Part shown: positions 63,316 to 64,000 of the stretch, piece by piece
Layout of the letters: every line of letters begins with the position of its first letter
Position numbering within the stretch: position 1 is the stretch's first letter
Program-made: the position numbers and the translations under genes
Notes under the pieces: generated by a model
Databases searched by the model: none
Told to the model about the DNA's origin: nothing
What the model saw: only the letters and a program-made list of their open reading frames with translations
Source of the DNA: PBB1 sp031380885
GTDB taxonomy: Bacteria; Pseudomonadota; Gammaproteobacteria; Burkholderiales; Burkholderiaceae_C
Assembly (NCBI GenBank): GCA_031380885.1
Contig: JANMXL010000064.1
Coordinates: 6,155 to 70,154, forward strand
Direction of reading: 5' to 3'
Length of the DNA stretch: 64,000 nucleotides

Positions 63316-64000
63316 ATGATCTCGATTCAGTTGCCCGATGGCTCACAGCGCCAGTTCCCAGGCCCGGTGACGGTGGCCGAGGTGGCTGCGTCCATCGGTA
63401 GCGGGCTGGCCAAGGCGGCACTGGCCGGGCGGGTGGGCAGCGGGGCTGCGGCCAAGGTGGTCGATACCAGCCACCTGATCGAGCACGACACGGCGCTGGC
63501 CATCATCACCGAGAAAGATGCCGACGGGCTCGACGTCATCCGCCACTCGACGGCGCACTTGCTGGCGCATGCTGTGAAAGAGCTCTACGCGGATGCGCAG
63601 GTGACGATCGGCCCGGTGATCGAGAACGGCTTCTTCTACGACTTCTCATACAAGCGCCCGTTCACGCCGGACGACTTGGCTGCGATCGAAGCGAAGATGA
63701 CCGAGCTGGCGAAGAAGGACGAAAAGGTCCTGCGCCGCGTGCTGCCGCGTGATGAGGCGGTGGCGCATTTCAAGGGCATCGGCGAGGCTTACAAGGCCGA
63801 GATCATCGCCAGCATCCCGGCCGGTGAAGACGTGTCGCTCTACCGCGAAGGTGGGTTCGAAGACCTGTGCCGCGGCCCGCATGTGCCGAGCACCGGCAAG
63901 CTCAAGCACTTCAAGCTGATGAAAGTGGCCGGTGCCTACTGGCGTGGCGACCACCGCAACGAGATGCTGCAGCGCATCTACGGCACCGCCTGGGCCACCA
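63316..64000 (+). CDS. thrS: Threonyl-tRNA synthetase, N-terminal part (3' truncated)
   Basis: The first 228 residues of ThrRS. The start MISIQLPDGSQRQF is the TGS domain, followed by the editing-type SAD domain with HSTAHLLAHAVKELYAD (metal-binding HxxxH) and GPVIENGFFYDFSY, then CRGPHVPSTGKLKHFKLM and the start of the catalytic core (GAYWRGDHRNEMLQRIYGTA). The ATG at 63316 is the only reasonable start. The gene runs out of the window; infC-rpmI-rplT often follow in relatives. Confidence 0.96.
   Translation, partial: MISIQLPDGSQRQFPGPVTVAEVAASIGSGLAKAALAGRVGSGAAAKVVDTSHLIEHDTALAIITEKDADGLDVIRHSTAHLLAHAVKELYADAQVTIGPVIENGFFYDFSYKRPFTPDDLAAIEAKMTELAKKDEKVLRRVLPRDEAVAHFKGIGEAYKAEIIASIPAGEDVSLYREGGFEDLCRGPHVPSTGKLKHFKLMKVAGAYWRGDHRNEMLQRIYGTAWAT

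Overview
The window is GC-rich, gene-dense chromosome from a betaproteobacterium, most likely a Burkholderiales relative of the Rubrivivax/Leptothrix/Methylibium type. Evidence: the family repertoire (E. coli-length argG, yaeQ, a tolB-pal-cpoB-tcdA block, pdxH, thrS at the right edge, many two-component kinases), the codon bias, and the many overlapping start/stop pairs. No rRNA genes, complete phage or CRISPR array was seen.

Layout. 1-12,753: end of a ParA-like gene, an SDR with the two subunits of a 3-oxoacid CoA-transferase, ppnP, argG, a prolyl oligopeptidase, a small acetyltransferase, yaeQ, a cold-shock gene, an S4 RNA-binding protein with a 2OG-Fe oxygenase, rluA and an ABC exporter. 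12,789-14,244 is a small scrapyard: a frameshifted XRE regulator, an antitoxin/PIN toxin pair, the tail of an ORF6N-type protein and a possible polymorphic-toxin fragment. 14,281-25,589: phosphoesterase, Tim44-like protein, sigma-54 response regulator, HAD phosphatase, L,D-transpeptidase, small stress/membrane proteins, a cation/proton antiporter, a hybrid kinase and a DUF4398/OmpA lipoprotein pair.

25,635-31,853 is a signalling block: a GGDEF-histidine kinase fusion, a double-domain KaiC-like ATPase and an unrecognised 144-residue protein in one operon, then an rpoN copy outside its usual neighbourhood. 31,879-35,023 holds four tightly packed genes (glycosyltransferase, acyl-CoA dehydrogenase-like, PIG-L deacetylase, NodS-like methyltransferase) that look like one undescribed small-molecule pathway. 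It faces otsB-otsA (trehalose).

38,096-44,957: PAS hybrid kinase, Crp/Fnr regulator, tolB-pal-cpoB-tcdA and two tRNA-Lys genes. The second tRNA carries a 1.3-kb mini-island (MNT-HEPN module) flanked by a 47-bp repeat of the tRNA 3' end; its HEPN gene is interrupted by an in-frame amber codon. 46,676-57,644: YdcF-like protein, a giant DUF748 protein, two TonB-dependent receptors (one ZnuD-like), msrA and pdxH. 57,757-63,237: a MobA-like nucleotidyltransferase, then a DUF4331-lipoprotein / TPR-HupE cluster whose members carry calcium-binding-like loops. The window ends inside thrS.

Most promising for new biology: the KaiC-like operon, the glycosyltransferase/ACAD/PIG-L/NodS cluster, and the DUF4331-HupE cluster. 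All functional claims come from reading motifs by eye; no database search was run.
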